Part shown: positions 1 through 7,523 of the stretch, piece after piece
Position numbering within the stretch: position 1 is the first letter of the stretch
Layout of the letters: each line of letters begins with the position of its first letter
Assembly: GCF_026676115.1 (NCBI RefSeq)
Contig: NZ_JAPONB010000001.1
Location: 372,001-436,000, forward strand
DNA length: 64,000 nucleotides
From: Salinimicrobium sp. TH3
GTDB taxonomy: Bacteria > Bacteroidota > Bacteroidia > Flavobacteriales > Flavobacteriaceae
Reading direction: 5' to 3'
The notes under the pieces: generated by a model
Told to the model about the DNA's origin: nothing
Seen by the model: only the letters and a program-made list of their open reading frames with translations
The model's database searches: none
Program-made: the position numbers and the translations under genes

Positions 1-729
1 GGTACGTACATTAAGGTGAGCGGAGTTAATTTTATGGTGATCGGGACTTATAAAAAGAAGGGTAACAATGGTAATGCAGAGGAAAATCAGAAACAGATCT
101 ATGTTCCTTTTACTTCTTTTTCCCAGGCTTTTAATGAAGGGAATAATGTGGGATGGATGGCAATCACCGCACAGGATGGCTCTTCAATTACCGAACTAAA
201 AGGGGAAGTGCTGGACGTCATCAAATCCAGGCATTCGATACATCCTGAAGATGACCGAGCGGTAGGGAATTTTGACCTTTATGAAGAGTATAACAAGATC
301 AACGGTCTATTTGTCGCACTAAAAGGCGTGGCCTACTTTGTAGGAATCCTGGTGCTTTTATCAGGGATCATTGGGATAAGCAATATCATGCTCATCGTGG
401 TTAAAGAACGCACCAATGAAATTGGAGTTAGACGTGCTCTTGGGGCTACACCCTGGGCTATAAGAGGACAGATCCTAATGGAATCTATCTTCCTTACAAT
501 TATTTCGGGAATGGCGGGAATAGTGCTTGCTACAGGAGTGATTGCCCTTGTGAACCAGGCATTGAGTGGAATGGATACTTCAGAAATGATGTTTCTCAAC
601 CCCAGCGTGAATCTTGGGGTAGTAATGGTGGCATTGGGTATCCTTGTAATATCGGGCTTACTGGCAGGTTTAATTCCGGCTCAAAACGCGATAAAAGTTA
701 AACCTGTAGATGCTTTAAGAACAGAATAA
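1..729 (+). CDS. MacB-family ABC transporter permease, 5' part outside window
   Basis: The frame is open from base 1, so only the C-terminal 242 residues are visible and the start lies to the left. A periplasmic stretch is followed by the FtsX-type membrane core: one helix containing GVAYFVGILVLLSGIIGIS, the conserved loop VKERTNEIGVRRALGAT, and two more helices, ending in the family-typical PVDAL tail. Such permeases work with a MacB ATPase to drive export or lipoprotein-linked transport through a periplasmic adaptor and a TolC channel. The next genes encode exactly those parts, 24 bases downstream. The ATPase is not in the window. The GTG at 16 is an internal codon, not the start. Confidence 0.9.
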   Translation, partial: GTYIKVSGVNFMVIGTYKKKGNNGNAEENQKQIYVPFTSFSQAFNEGNNVGWMAITAQDGSSITELKGEVLDVIKSRHSIHPEDDRAVGNFDLYEEYNKINGLFVALKGVAYFVGILVLLSGIIGISNIMLIVVKERTNEIGVRRALGATPWAIRGQILMESIFLTIISGMAGIVLATGVIALVNQALSGMDTSEMMFLNPSVNLGVVMVALGILVISGLLAGLIPAQNAIKVKPVDALRTE

Positions 730-753
730 CAATAAATACAAATAAGTAACAGA

Positions 754-1875
754 ATGAAAAGAGTTGTAACTATCCTGATCCTGGTTCTAATTGCAGTAGC
801 TTTTACCGGTGCATTGTACTACCTGTATGCTAAAAATCAGGAGGATCCAACGGTTTATGAAACCGAGCAGGCTTCAGAACAAACCATTGTAAAAAAGACA
901 GTGGCAACGGGAAATATCGTTCCTAAAGAGGAAGTTTTGATCAAGCCCAATATCTCGGGAGTTATTGAAGAAATATATATCGAAGCCGGGGATCGCATCC
1001 AGGCCGGAGACCAGATTGCCAAAATAAGGGTGATTCCTAACGTCGCTTCCCTGCAGAGTGCTAAAGATGCAGTACAGACTGCGAAGATCAATTTTGACAA
1101 TGAAGCGAAAAATTTTGAGCGTCAAAAATCCCTTTTTGAAAAAGGTGTGATCTCTGCCAATGAATTTGACAATGCGCAGGTTGCTTATAGACGTGCAGAG
1201 CAGAACTACCGTTCTGCACAACAAAATTATGAGATCGTTCGCACAGGAACAACCAGTGGGCTGGGAAGTGCAGCCAATACTATGATTCGTTCCACAGTGG
1301 AAGGAATGGTGCTGGATGTTCCTGTTAAGGTTGGGAACCAGGTTATAGAAAGTAACAACTTTAATGAGGGAACTACTATCGCTGTTTTGGCCGATGTTAA
1401 TGAGATGATCTTTGAAGGCAAGGTAGATGAAAGTGAAGTGGGGAAAATAAAGGAAGACCTTCCGCTGGAAGTGACCGTAGGTGCCATTGAGAACAAAACC
1501 TTTAATGCTGTGCTGGATTATATCGCCCCTAAAGGAGTTGAGGAAAACGGGGCAATTCAATTTGATATAGAAGGAACTTTAGATAAGGCCGATACCACTT
1601 TTATTAGAGCAGGATTGAGCGCGAATGCTTCGATCATTCTCGCAAGGGCCGAGGATGTACTGGCAGTTCGCGAAGCTTTGATCCAGTTTGATCCTAAAAC
1701 ACAGGAGCCGTTTGTTGAAGTGGCTACGGGAGACCAGCAGTTTGAACGCAGAGAAGTTGAGTTGGGAGTGAGCGACGGTATTTTTGTAGAAATCAAGAGC
1801 GGTATTAGCGCGAATGACAAGATCAAAGTATGGAATCAATTAAAACCAGCCGGGCCAACTGCACAGGTGCAATAG
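754..1875 (+). CDS. HlyD/MacA-family periplasmic adaptor (membrane fusion protein)
   Basis: A 373-residue protein with an N-terminal membrane anchor (about residues 4-24). It then has a biotinyl-lipoyl-like half around GVIEEIYIEAGDRIQAGDQI, a coiled-coil hairpin (about 105-155, with the motif LFEKGVISANEFD) and beta-barrel and membrane-proximal domains to the C-terminus. Adaptors of this class bridge an inner-membrane pump and an outer-membrane TolC channel. Its place directly after a MacB permease and before a TolC gene argues for a MacAB-TolC-type tripartite exporter. The substrate cannot be told from the sequence. Confidence 0.9.
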   Translation: MKRVVTILILVLIAVAFTGALYYLYAKNQEDPTVYETEQASEQTIVKKTVATGNIVPKEEVLIKPNISGVIEEIYIEAGDRIQAGDQIAKIRVIPNVASLQSAKDAVQTAKINFDNEAKNFERQKSLFEKGVISANEFDNAQVAYRRAEQNYRSAQQNYEIVRTGTTSGLGSAANTMIRSTVEGMVLDVPVKVGNQVIESNNFNEGTTIAVLADVNEMIFEGKVDESEVGKIKEDLPLEVTVGAIENKTFNAVLDYIAPKGVEENGAIQFDIEGTLDKADTTFIRAGLSANASIILARAEDVLAVREALIQFDPKTQEPFVEVATGDQQFERREVELGVSDGIFVEIKSGISANDKIKVWNQLKPAGPTAQVQ

Positions 1876-1934
1876 ATTGTGTCTTTGTGTAACAAAAAAG
1901 GTTCATAGAAGACTTATATTTTACAACTACCATT

Positions 1935-3371
1935 ATGAAAAGATTTTTATTAACTGCAGTTTTCCTTTCCTCTTCCTTTTTCGGGTTTTCGCAACAAAAA
2001 GAATGGACACTTCAGGAATGTATTGAATATGCACTAGACAACAACATAAGTGTAAAGCAGTCACAGCTTGATGTGGAGCTGGCAGATATCCAGATATCTG
2101 ATGCTTTCGGAAACTTCCTGCCTGCATTGAATGCTTCGGCTTCCAATTCCTGGAATACGGGACTTACTCAAAATGTTACTACCGGTATCCTTCAAACCCA
2201 AACCACCAGGAATTTTTCCGCAGGAGCTACAGCGGGATTAACCCTCTTCGACGGATTAAGAAATTTTAAGCAGTACCAGTACGCTAAAATGGCAAAACTG
2301 GCCAGTGAATATTCACTGGAGCAAATGAAGGATGATATTGCCCTTTTTGTGGCCAATGCTTACCTGCAGGTACTTTTTAATAAAGAAAGCCTTAAGGTGA
2401 TCCAGGCACAGCATCAAATAACCCTTGAGCAACTAGAGAGGGCTGAGGCTTTAGTAGAAGCAGGTTCCCTTCCCAGGGGCGATCTACTGGAGATAAAAGC
2501 TACTTCGGCAAATGAGGTACAGCGAATGATTGTGGCCGAAAACCAGATCGAGATCTCTTTGGTCTCCTTAGCTCAATTGCTGCTTATTGAAGATTATGAA
2601 AACTTTGACATTGCCGACAGAGACTACGAAGTTTTTGGAAGTGAGGTCCTGGAAATGCCGGTTTCCCAGGTAATTGATGCTGCCGAGGAGGAACGTTACG
2701 AAGTGAAAGTTGCCGAAATGAACACAGAACTGGCAGAAAAGGAGTTAGAAATAGCTCGTGGCGCTTACTGGCCTACTCTTGGTGCCTTTTTTAATTATAA
2801 TACAAGAGAATCTGGTGCCGGGCGATTTATTTCTGCAGGTCTTGATCCCGATGAGCCTTATCGCCAAATAGGTTTTGTAGAGTCAACCGAAGAAATTGTA
2901 GTGGCGCCAAATATGGTTACCGAAATTGGAAACCCGCTTCCCTTCTTTGAACAACTTCAGCTTAATGATGGGATCTCATATGGGATCCAGCTTAGCGTGC
3001 CTATTTTTAATGGATTTAGCACCCGCAATCAGGTCAAAAGAAGAAAAGTAAATGTGCTGAGGTCTGAGTATCAACTGGAGCAGACGAGACTCGATCTTGA
3101 GGCAAATGTTTACCAGGCTTATACAGATGCCCGTGGCGCTTTAAAAGCATATGAAGCTGCATTGGTGGCCCGGGAAGCACAGCTGCTGGCTTATGAATAC
3201 GCAACAGAACGCTATAATGTGGGAATGACCAATGCTTTTGACTTTAGCCAGGCAAAGTTTAATCTGGAGAACGCAGAGAGCGAAGTGGTAAGAACTAAGT
3301 ATGATTATATTTTTAAATTAAAAGTGTTGGAACTGTATTTTGGAGTGCCTATCACAGCCCTTAAATTCTAA
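1935..3371 (+). CDS. TolC-family outer membrane efflux protein
   Basis: 478 residues with a cleavable signal peptide (MKRFLLTAVFLSSSFFGFSQ). The body shows the two-fold repeated TolC pattern: an opening helix with WTLQECIEYALDNNISVKQ, and two long helical segments (about 110-210 and 365-470) framing beta-strand regions. The second half has the usual GIQLSVPIFNGFSTRNQVKR block. TolC proteins form the trimeric channel-tunnel for efflux across the outer membrane. It lies between two adaptor genes, with the second only 3 bases downstream, so both adaptors probably share this channel. Confidence 0.92.
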   Translation: MKRFLLTAVFLSSSFFGFSQQKEWTLQECIEYALDNNISVKQSQLDVELADIQISDAFGNFLPALNASASNSWNTGLTQNVTTGILQTQTTRNFSAGATAGLTLFDGLRNFKQYQYAKMAKLASEYSLEQMKDDIALFVANAYLQVLFNKESLKVIQAQHQITLEQLERAEALVEAGSLPRGDLLEIKATSANEVQRMIVAENQIEISLVSLAQLLLIEDYENFDIADRDYEVFGSEVLEMPVSQVIDAAEEERYEVKVAEMNTELAEKELEIARGAYWPTLGAFFNYNTRESGAGRFISAGLDPDEPYRQIGFVESTEEIVVAPNMVTEIGNPLPFFEQLQLNDGISYGIQLSVPIFNGFSTRNQVKRRKVNVLRSEYQLEQTRLDLEANVYQAYTDARGALKAYEAALVAREAQLLAYEYATERYNVGMTNAFDFSQAKFNLENAESEVVRTKYDYIFKLKVLELYFGVPITALKF

Positions 3372-3374
3372 GTA

Positions 3375-4637
3375 ATGAAGAAAAAGACTATTTATATAAT
3401 TGCCGGAATTACCGTTTTAATCATTGTCTTGCTGGTAGTGGGTAAAAAAGCTGGATGGTTTGGGAAATCGGGCAATTTTAAGGAAGTTGAGGTTACAGAA
3501 GTACAGAGATTTGATGTTATTGAGAAAGTATCGGCAACGGGAAAGATCCAGCCAGAGGTTGAGGTAATGCTTTCTTCGGAAGTTTCAGGAGAAATTATTG
3601 AACTTCCGGTAGTTGAAGGGCAGCAGGTTCAAAAAGGGGATTTACTGGTGCGGGTTAATCCTGAAATCTACCAGTCCAACCTTGAACGTTCCCGTGCGGG
3701 ACTTCAAAATATAAGATCGGGCCTTTCACAGGCAGAAGCGTCATTAAAAGAAGCTGAAGCCAACTATGAGCGAAATAAAACACTGTTTGAAAAAGGAATT
3801 ATCTCCAAGGCTGAATGGGATAGGATCGTTTCGGCCTATGAAGTAGCACAGGCTTCCCGTCAAGCCGCTTTTTACAACGTAAGAAGTGCCGAGGCCAGTG
3901 TCAATGAAGCCCTGGAAAATTTAGGGAGAACCAACATCTATGCGCCAATGAGTGGAACCATTTCTTCTCTTGATGCCGAGCTGGGAGAAAGAGTAGTAGG
4001 TACACAGCAAATGGCAGGTACCGAAATTCTAAGAGTGGCCGATCTAAGCGATATGGAAGTTGAGGTAGATGTTAATGAGAATGATATAGTTAAAATATCC
4101 ATAGGGGATTCTACTTTAGTTGAGGTGGATGCTTATCTCAAGCAGGAATTTAAAGGAGTGGTTACAGAAATTTCAAACTCGGCCAACGCCACAGCTACGG
4201 CCGATCAGGTGACGAATTTTAAAGTAAAAGTGAGAATACTTAAAGAATCCTATGACCACCTGCTCGAAGGAAAGCCTGAAAATTTTTCTCCATTTAGACC
4301 GGGAATGACTGCCACGGTAGATATTATCACCAATCGTCGCGACGAAGTGATTGCCGTGCCTATTAGTGCAGTAGTTGTGAAAGCAGATACAACTGCAGGC
4401 AGCCGTGACAAGGAAGATGATAAAGCTTCTCCCGAAGAGCTTTTTGAAACTGTTTACATTAAGGAAGGTGACGAAGCCAAAGTACGTGTAGTGGAAACAG
4501 GGATCCAGGATGATGCGAGGATTGAGATCAAAGAAGGTCTTGAGACAGGTGAAATGGTCATTACAGGACCATATAATACCGTCACTAAAGTTCTTAAACC
4601 CGGTGACAAAGTTGAAGTGAAAAATGAAACCGAATAA
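3375..4637 (+). CDS. Second HlyD/RND-type periplasmic adaptor subunit
   Basis: 420 residues with one N-terminal transmembrane helix (about 5-22), a lipoyl-like domain around GEIIELPVVEGQQVQKGDLL, a helical hairpin (about 110-180, LFEKGIISKAEWDRIVSAYE) and C-terminal barrel domains. A short charged insertion (TTAGSRDKEDDKASPEE, about 336-352) interrupts the membrane-proximal region. It differs from the adaptor at 754-1875 both in length and in this insertion. It follows the TolC gene by 3 bases, so the two are almost certainly co-translated. It belongs to the same efflux operon. Confidence 0.9.
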   Translation: MKKKTIYIIAGITVLIIVLLVVGKKAGWFGKSGNFKEVEVTEVQRFDVIEKVSATGKIQPEVEVMLSSEVSGEIIELPVVEGQQVQKGDLLVRVNPEIYQSNLERSRAGLQNIRSGLSQAEASLKEAEANYERNKTLFEKGIISKAEWDRIVSAYEVAQASRQAAFYNVRSAEASVNEALENLGRTNIYAPMSGTISSLDAELGERVVGTQQMAGTEILRVADLSDMEVEVDVNENDIVKISIGDSTLVEVDAYLKQEFKGVVTEISNSANATATADQVTNFKVKVRILKESYDHLLEGKPENFSPFRPGMTATVDIITNRRDEVIAVPISAVVVKADTTAGSRDKEDDKASPEELFETVYIKEGDEAKVRVVETGIQDDARIEIKEGLETGEMVITGPYNTVTKVLKPGDKVEVKNETE

Positions 4638-4654
4638 ATCCTTAACTTGCGAGG

Positions 4655-5311
4655 GTGATTTTATGTATTGAAACAGCTACCACAAATTGCTCGGTAGCAC
4701 TGGAGAATAAAGGGAAATTGCTGGCTTTGAAAGAAGACTACAGCAGTAATTATTCACATGCCGAAAGGCTGCACCTTTTCATTGAGGAGATCCTAAAGGA
4801 GAATGATGTGCAGGCCGGCGATCTTGAAGCCATTGCCGTGAGCAAAGGCCCCGGGTCCTATACTGGTCTTCGAATTGGAGTTTCGGCTGCAAAAGGCCTC
4901 TGCTTTGCCTTAGACCTGCCCCTTATTTCGATCCCTACTTTGAAGTCTCTAGCTCTCCAGGTAAAGCAGAAAAAAGATGGTTTCATTATTCCTCTTTTGG
5001 ATGCCCGCAGGATGGAAGTCTATACCACCGGATTTACCGCTGAATATAAAAAGGTGTTTGATACCCGCGCAGAAATTTTAAATTCAGATTCATTTTTGGA
5101 GTATCTGGAAAATGCTGCAGTAACTTTTATTGGTAGTGGAGTAGAGAAGTTCAGTAAGATCTGTGAACATCCCAACGCTACCTTTATTGAAGGGAAGTTA
5201 CCTTCTGCCGGAGAGATGGTATCATTGGCGGTAGAAAAGTTTCAGAAGCAAAAGTTTGAGGATGTGGCTTATTTTGAACCATATTATCTTAAAGATTTTA
5301 TGGCCGGGTAG
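4655..5311 (+). CDS. tsaB: tRNA threonylcarbamoyladenosine biosynthesis protein TsaB
   Basis: 218 residues with the ASKHA-fold start ILCIETATTNCSVALE and the family signature SKGPGSYTGLRIGVSAAKGL. The size matches TsaB. TsaB forms a complex with TsaD and TsaE that makes t6A37 in ANN-decoding tRNAs. The start is a GTG 17 bases after the adaptor stop codon; no ATG fits better without losing the first beta-strand. It is the last gene of the operon and is followed by a hairpin with a T-run. Confidence 0.93.
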   Translation: MILCIETATTNCSVALENKGKLLALKEDYSSNYSHAERLHLFIEEILKENDVQAGDLEAIAVSKGPGSYTGLRIGVSAAKGLCFALDLPLISIPTLKSLALQVKQKKDGFIIPLLDARRMEVYTTGFTAEYKKVFDTRAEILNSDSFLEYLENAAVTFIGSGVEKFSKICEHPNATFIEGKLPSAGEMVSLAVEKFQKQKFEDVAYFEPYYLKDFMAG

Positions 5312-5349
5312 CCAAAAAATCAAGAATAAAAAAAGTTTTAAAAATAGAG

Positions 5350-5388
5350 TGCCCCCAAAAAGAAAGACACTTATTGAGGGCATTTTTT
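5350..5388 (+). terminator. Possible terminator after tsaB
   Basis: TGCCC and GGGCA arms separated by about 23 bases are followed by six Ts. The stem is short, so this is a weak intrinsic terminator. It sits in the convergent gap between tsaB and the MscS gene. Confidence 0.4.
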
Positions 5389-5403
5389 ATTATAAACCCG
5401 GTT

Positions 5404-6249
5404 CTATTCTGGAGCAGATTCTTTGCTGTGATTAAAGAAATGTACATCGCGCTGCGGGAAAGGAATTGAAATACCTGCGGCTTCGAGACGTGTTTTAGCT
5501 TCTTCAATTGTATACCAGTGGCAATCCCAGAAATCCTCAATTTTGGCCCAGAACCTAACCGAAAGATTTACAGAGCTGTCTGCCAGCTCGGTGACCACTA
5601 CGGCGGGAGCAGGATCTTCAAGTATGTTTTCCTGCTCTTTGAGCAGCTCCAAAAGTACGTCTTTAGCTACTTTGATATTGCTGTCATAAGAAATTCCAAT
5701 GGTGATGGCATCTCTCCTGGTATTTTCAGCTGAATAATTTACAATGTTTTCATTAGACAGTTCGCCGTTAGGAATTATGGCCAATTGGTTTCCAAAGGTG
5801 TTGAGTCTCGTGTAAAACATAGAAATATCTTTCACACTACCCGAAATACCATTTACTTCGATCCAGTCTCCTAATTTAAATGGTTTGAGTAAAAGGATTA
5901 AAACTCCGCCGGCAAAATTTGATAGAGAACCCTGCAGTGCAAGTCCAATGGCCAAACCTGCGGCCCCTAAAATGGCAATAAATGAGGTAGTTTCAATCCC
6001 AAGCATCCCTACCACACTAATTAGTAGCAGTACAACAAGCGCCCCATTTGCCAAATTTAAAAGAAACTTGGTTAAAGCTTGATCATGGTCCTTCTTATCG
6101 AAGAACTTTTTAAGGTAACCAATGACTATTTTAACAAGCCACCAGCCAATGACCAGCCATAGGATCGCTCCCAGGAGATCGGGCAAAAAGCCTAAAAATT
6201 GTTCGAAATATTCTGCAGTTATGGTTTTAAGATCGGTGATTTTCTCCAT
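5404..6249 (-). CDS. MscS-family mechanosensitive channel
   Basis: 281 residues. An N-terminal helix (about 22-45), two further transmembrane segments and the glycine/alanine-rich pore helix (AILGAAGLAIGLALQGSLSN) are followed by the MscS beta domain (KPFKLGDWIEVNGISGSVKD, PNGELSNENIVNYS) and a C-terminal alpha/beta domain. Small-conductance MscS channels open under membrane tension to release solutes on osmotic downshock. The length and the three-helix layout match the minimal E. coli MscS architecture. It is convergent with tsaB and separated from the dodecin gene, so it is probably monocistronic. Confidence 0.93.
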   Translation of the reverse strand: MEKITDLKTITAEYFEQFLGFLPDLLGAILWLVIGWWLVKIVIGYLKKFFDKKDHDQALTKFLLNLANGALVVLLLISVVGMLGIETTSFIAILGAAGLAIGLALQGSLSNFAGGVLILLLKPFKLGDWIEVNGISGSVKDISMFYTRLNTFGNQLAIIPNGELSNENIVNYSAENTRRDAITIGISYDSNIKVAKDVLLELLKEQENILEDPAPAVVVTELADSSVNLSVRFWAKIEDFWDCHWYTIEEAKTRLEAAGISIPFPQRDVHFFNHSKESAPE

Positions 6250-6355
6250 CTACTTTACATGATTTGCTGCAAAGGTGGGAGAATCGGCCATTTTTATGCG
6301 TTTAGAAACTGTTAAAATTCTGTGAAAGAAGTGTGGGAAGGAAAATTCTGAGAAA

Positions 6356-6377
6356 TAAAAAAACTCTCCGAAGAGAG
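6356..6377 (-). terminator. Terminator of the dodecin gene
   Basis: On the minus strand CTCTC-TTCG-GAGAG is followed by seven Ts: a compact UUCG-type tetraloop hairpin with a U-run, about 30 bases after the dodecin stop codon. Confidence 0.75.
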
Positions 6378-6408
6378 CTTAATTAACTAATTAAATCACG
6401 CCTGTAAC

Positions 6409-6612
6409 TTAGGCATCTACTTGAAAAGTGATCTTAACGATCACCCGGTAGTCTGTAATATTATCACCTTCAATATTTGCTGTTTGGTCCTTAACGTATA
6501 CAGATTTTATATTCTTTACAGATTTTGCTGCGGTTTTTACAGCATTTTTTACGGCATCTTCCCAACTTTTTTCAGAATTTGCCATAATTTCCAGTACTTT
6601 CATAACTGCCAT
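6409..6612 (-). CDS. Dodecin-family protein lacking the flavin-stacking residues
   Basis: 67 residues with the whole dodecin fold: N-terminal strand MKVLEIM, helix with SEKSWEDAVKNAVKTAAK, then two strands, the last being YRVIVKITFQVD. Dodecins form hollow dodecamers that store flavins. The family's flavin-stacking Trp (in LRWVEV-type motifs) is Ser37 here (NIKSVYV), and the usual Gln in YQV is Arg56 (YRV). The Mycobacterium 'calcium dodecin' class also lacks the Trp, so a non-flavin role or a different ligand is plausible. It has its own terminator and seems monocistronic. Confidence 0.88.
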   Translation of the reverse strand: MAVMKVLEIMANSEKSWEDAVKNAVKTAAKSVKNIKSVYVKDQTANIEGDNITDYRVIVKITFQVDA

Positions 6613-6756
6613 AATTCTTTTATTTTAAGGTTAGTATTTGTTTTAATTGATTGATTATCAATATACAAATTTCCTCCTCAAAATTTTTCCAAGGAATTGT
6701 TAAACCTTCTGCTTTGGAAAGGACTGGACTTTTGAAATAATGAAAAGATTGAGAAA

Positions 6757-6793
6757 TAAAAAAGCCCTCAAAAGTTAAACACTTGTTGAGGGC
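6757..6793 (-). terminator. Terminator of the PepSY-like secreted protein gene
   Basis: An 8-bp perfect stem (GCCCTCAA/TTGAGGGC) with a 14-base loop is followed on the minus strand by TTTTTTATTT. It lies about 20 bases beyond the stop codon of the gene at 6815-7321. Confidence 0.85.
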
Positions 6794-6814
6794 CAGTCTA
6801 AAATTATTTGTTTT

Positions 6815-7321
6815 CTAAATGATATTCCCTTTTTCATCTGTTTTAATCCTTATCACTTCTTTGCCGTTTTCTAACCTCAATTTATATCTCTTGTCACTTC
6901 CTCTTTCATCGTGATAATTGACAAGATAAACATCTTTGGAAATTGTCCAGTTGGGGTATTGCTTCATAACGTTTTTTCGAACGACATCTGGGATCCCTGC
7001 ATTCTTATATCTTTCAATGGTTCTAATTAATTTACCATCCCGGTCATAAGCTGCGAGCACAGACCCTTCAGGTATAAAAAAACTTACCTCATAGGTATCA
7101 TAATCATCATGGTAAATCTCTGACGATTTGATATCATACGCCGCAACATGTTCTTCCAGCTTTCTCACCGGTATTGCAACCTGTTCATTAGTTACGGCAT
7201 CCAGGTATTTATAGTTTACCGCAACCAAATTCACCTCTTTAAGTTCCTCAGGTTCTGTAATCTGAGCAAAAGTCGGAGCCATTATTCCAAGAAGGAAAAA
7301 TATTAAAAGTGCTTTTTTCAT
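6815..7321 (-). CDS. Secreted PepSY-like (beta-lactamase-inhibitor-like) hypothetical protein
   Basis: 168 residues with a clear signal peptide (MKKALLIFFLLGIMAPTFAQ). The mature part alternates short beta-strands and helices (ERYKNAGIPDVVRKNVMKQY, then WTISKDVYLVNY and YKLRLENGKEVIRIKTDEKG). That is the helix-strand-strand-strand pattern of the small periplasmic PepSY/DUF2874-like proteins of Bacteroidota. No catalytic residues are evident. The function is unknown; periplasmic binding or inhibition is only suggested by the fold. It is monocistronic with its own terminator. Confidence 0.75.
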   Translation of the reverse strand: MKKALLIFFLLGIMAPTFAQITEPEELKEVNLVAVNYKYLDAVTNEQVAIPVRKLEEHVAAYDIKSSEIYHDDYDTYEVSFFIPEGSVLAAYDRDGKLIRTIERYKNAGIPDVVRKNVMKQYPNWTISKDVYLVNYHDERGSDKRYKLRLENGKEVIRIKTDEKGNII

Positions 7322-7523
7322 AACTGAATGTTTTAGTTAATACTGTTTAGTTGTCGAAAACTAAGTTATTATACTAAGTTAATATTTATAACTATCTGAA
7401 ACAAAGTTATTTATACAATTGTTTTAAGTATTACCATTTGTGTTTTGCATTTATATTAACCATGGGTTTTCCCGCCTTTCTATAAATAATTCATATTTTG
7501 CAGTGCCAAACCCGCTTTTCTTA

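Noticed and set aside
874-1560. 228-codon minus-strand frame inside the adaptor gene
   Set aside because: It is antisense to a clear HlyD-family protein and has no recognisable domain.
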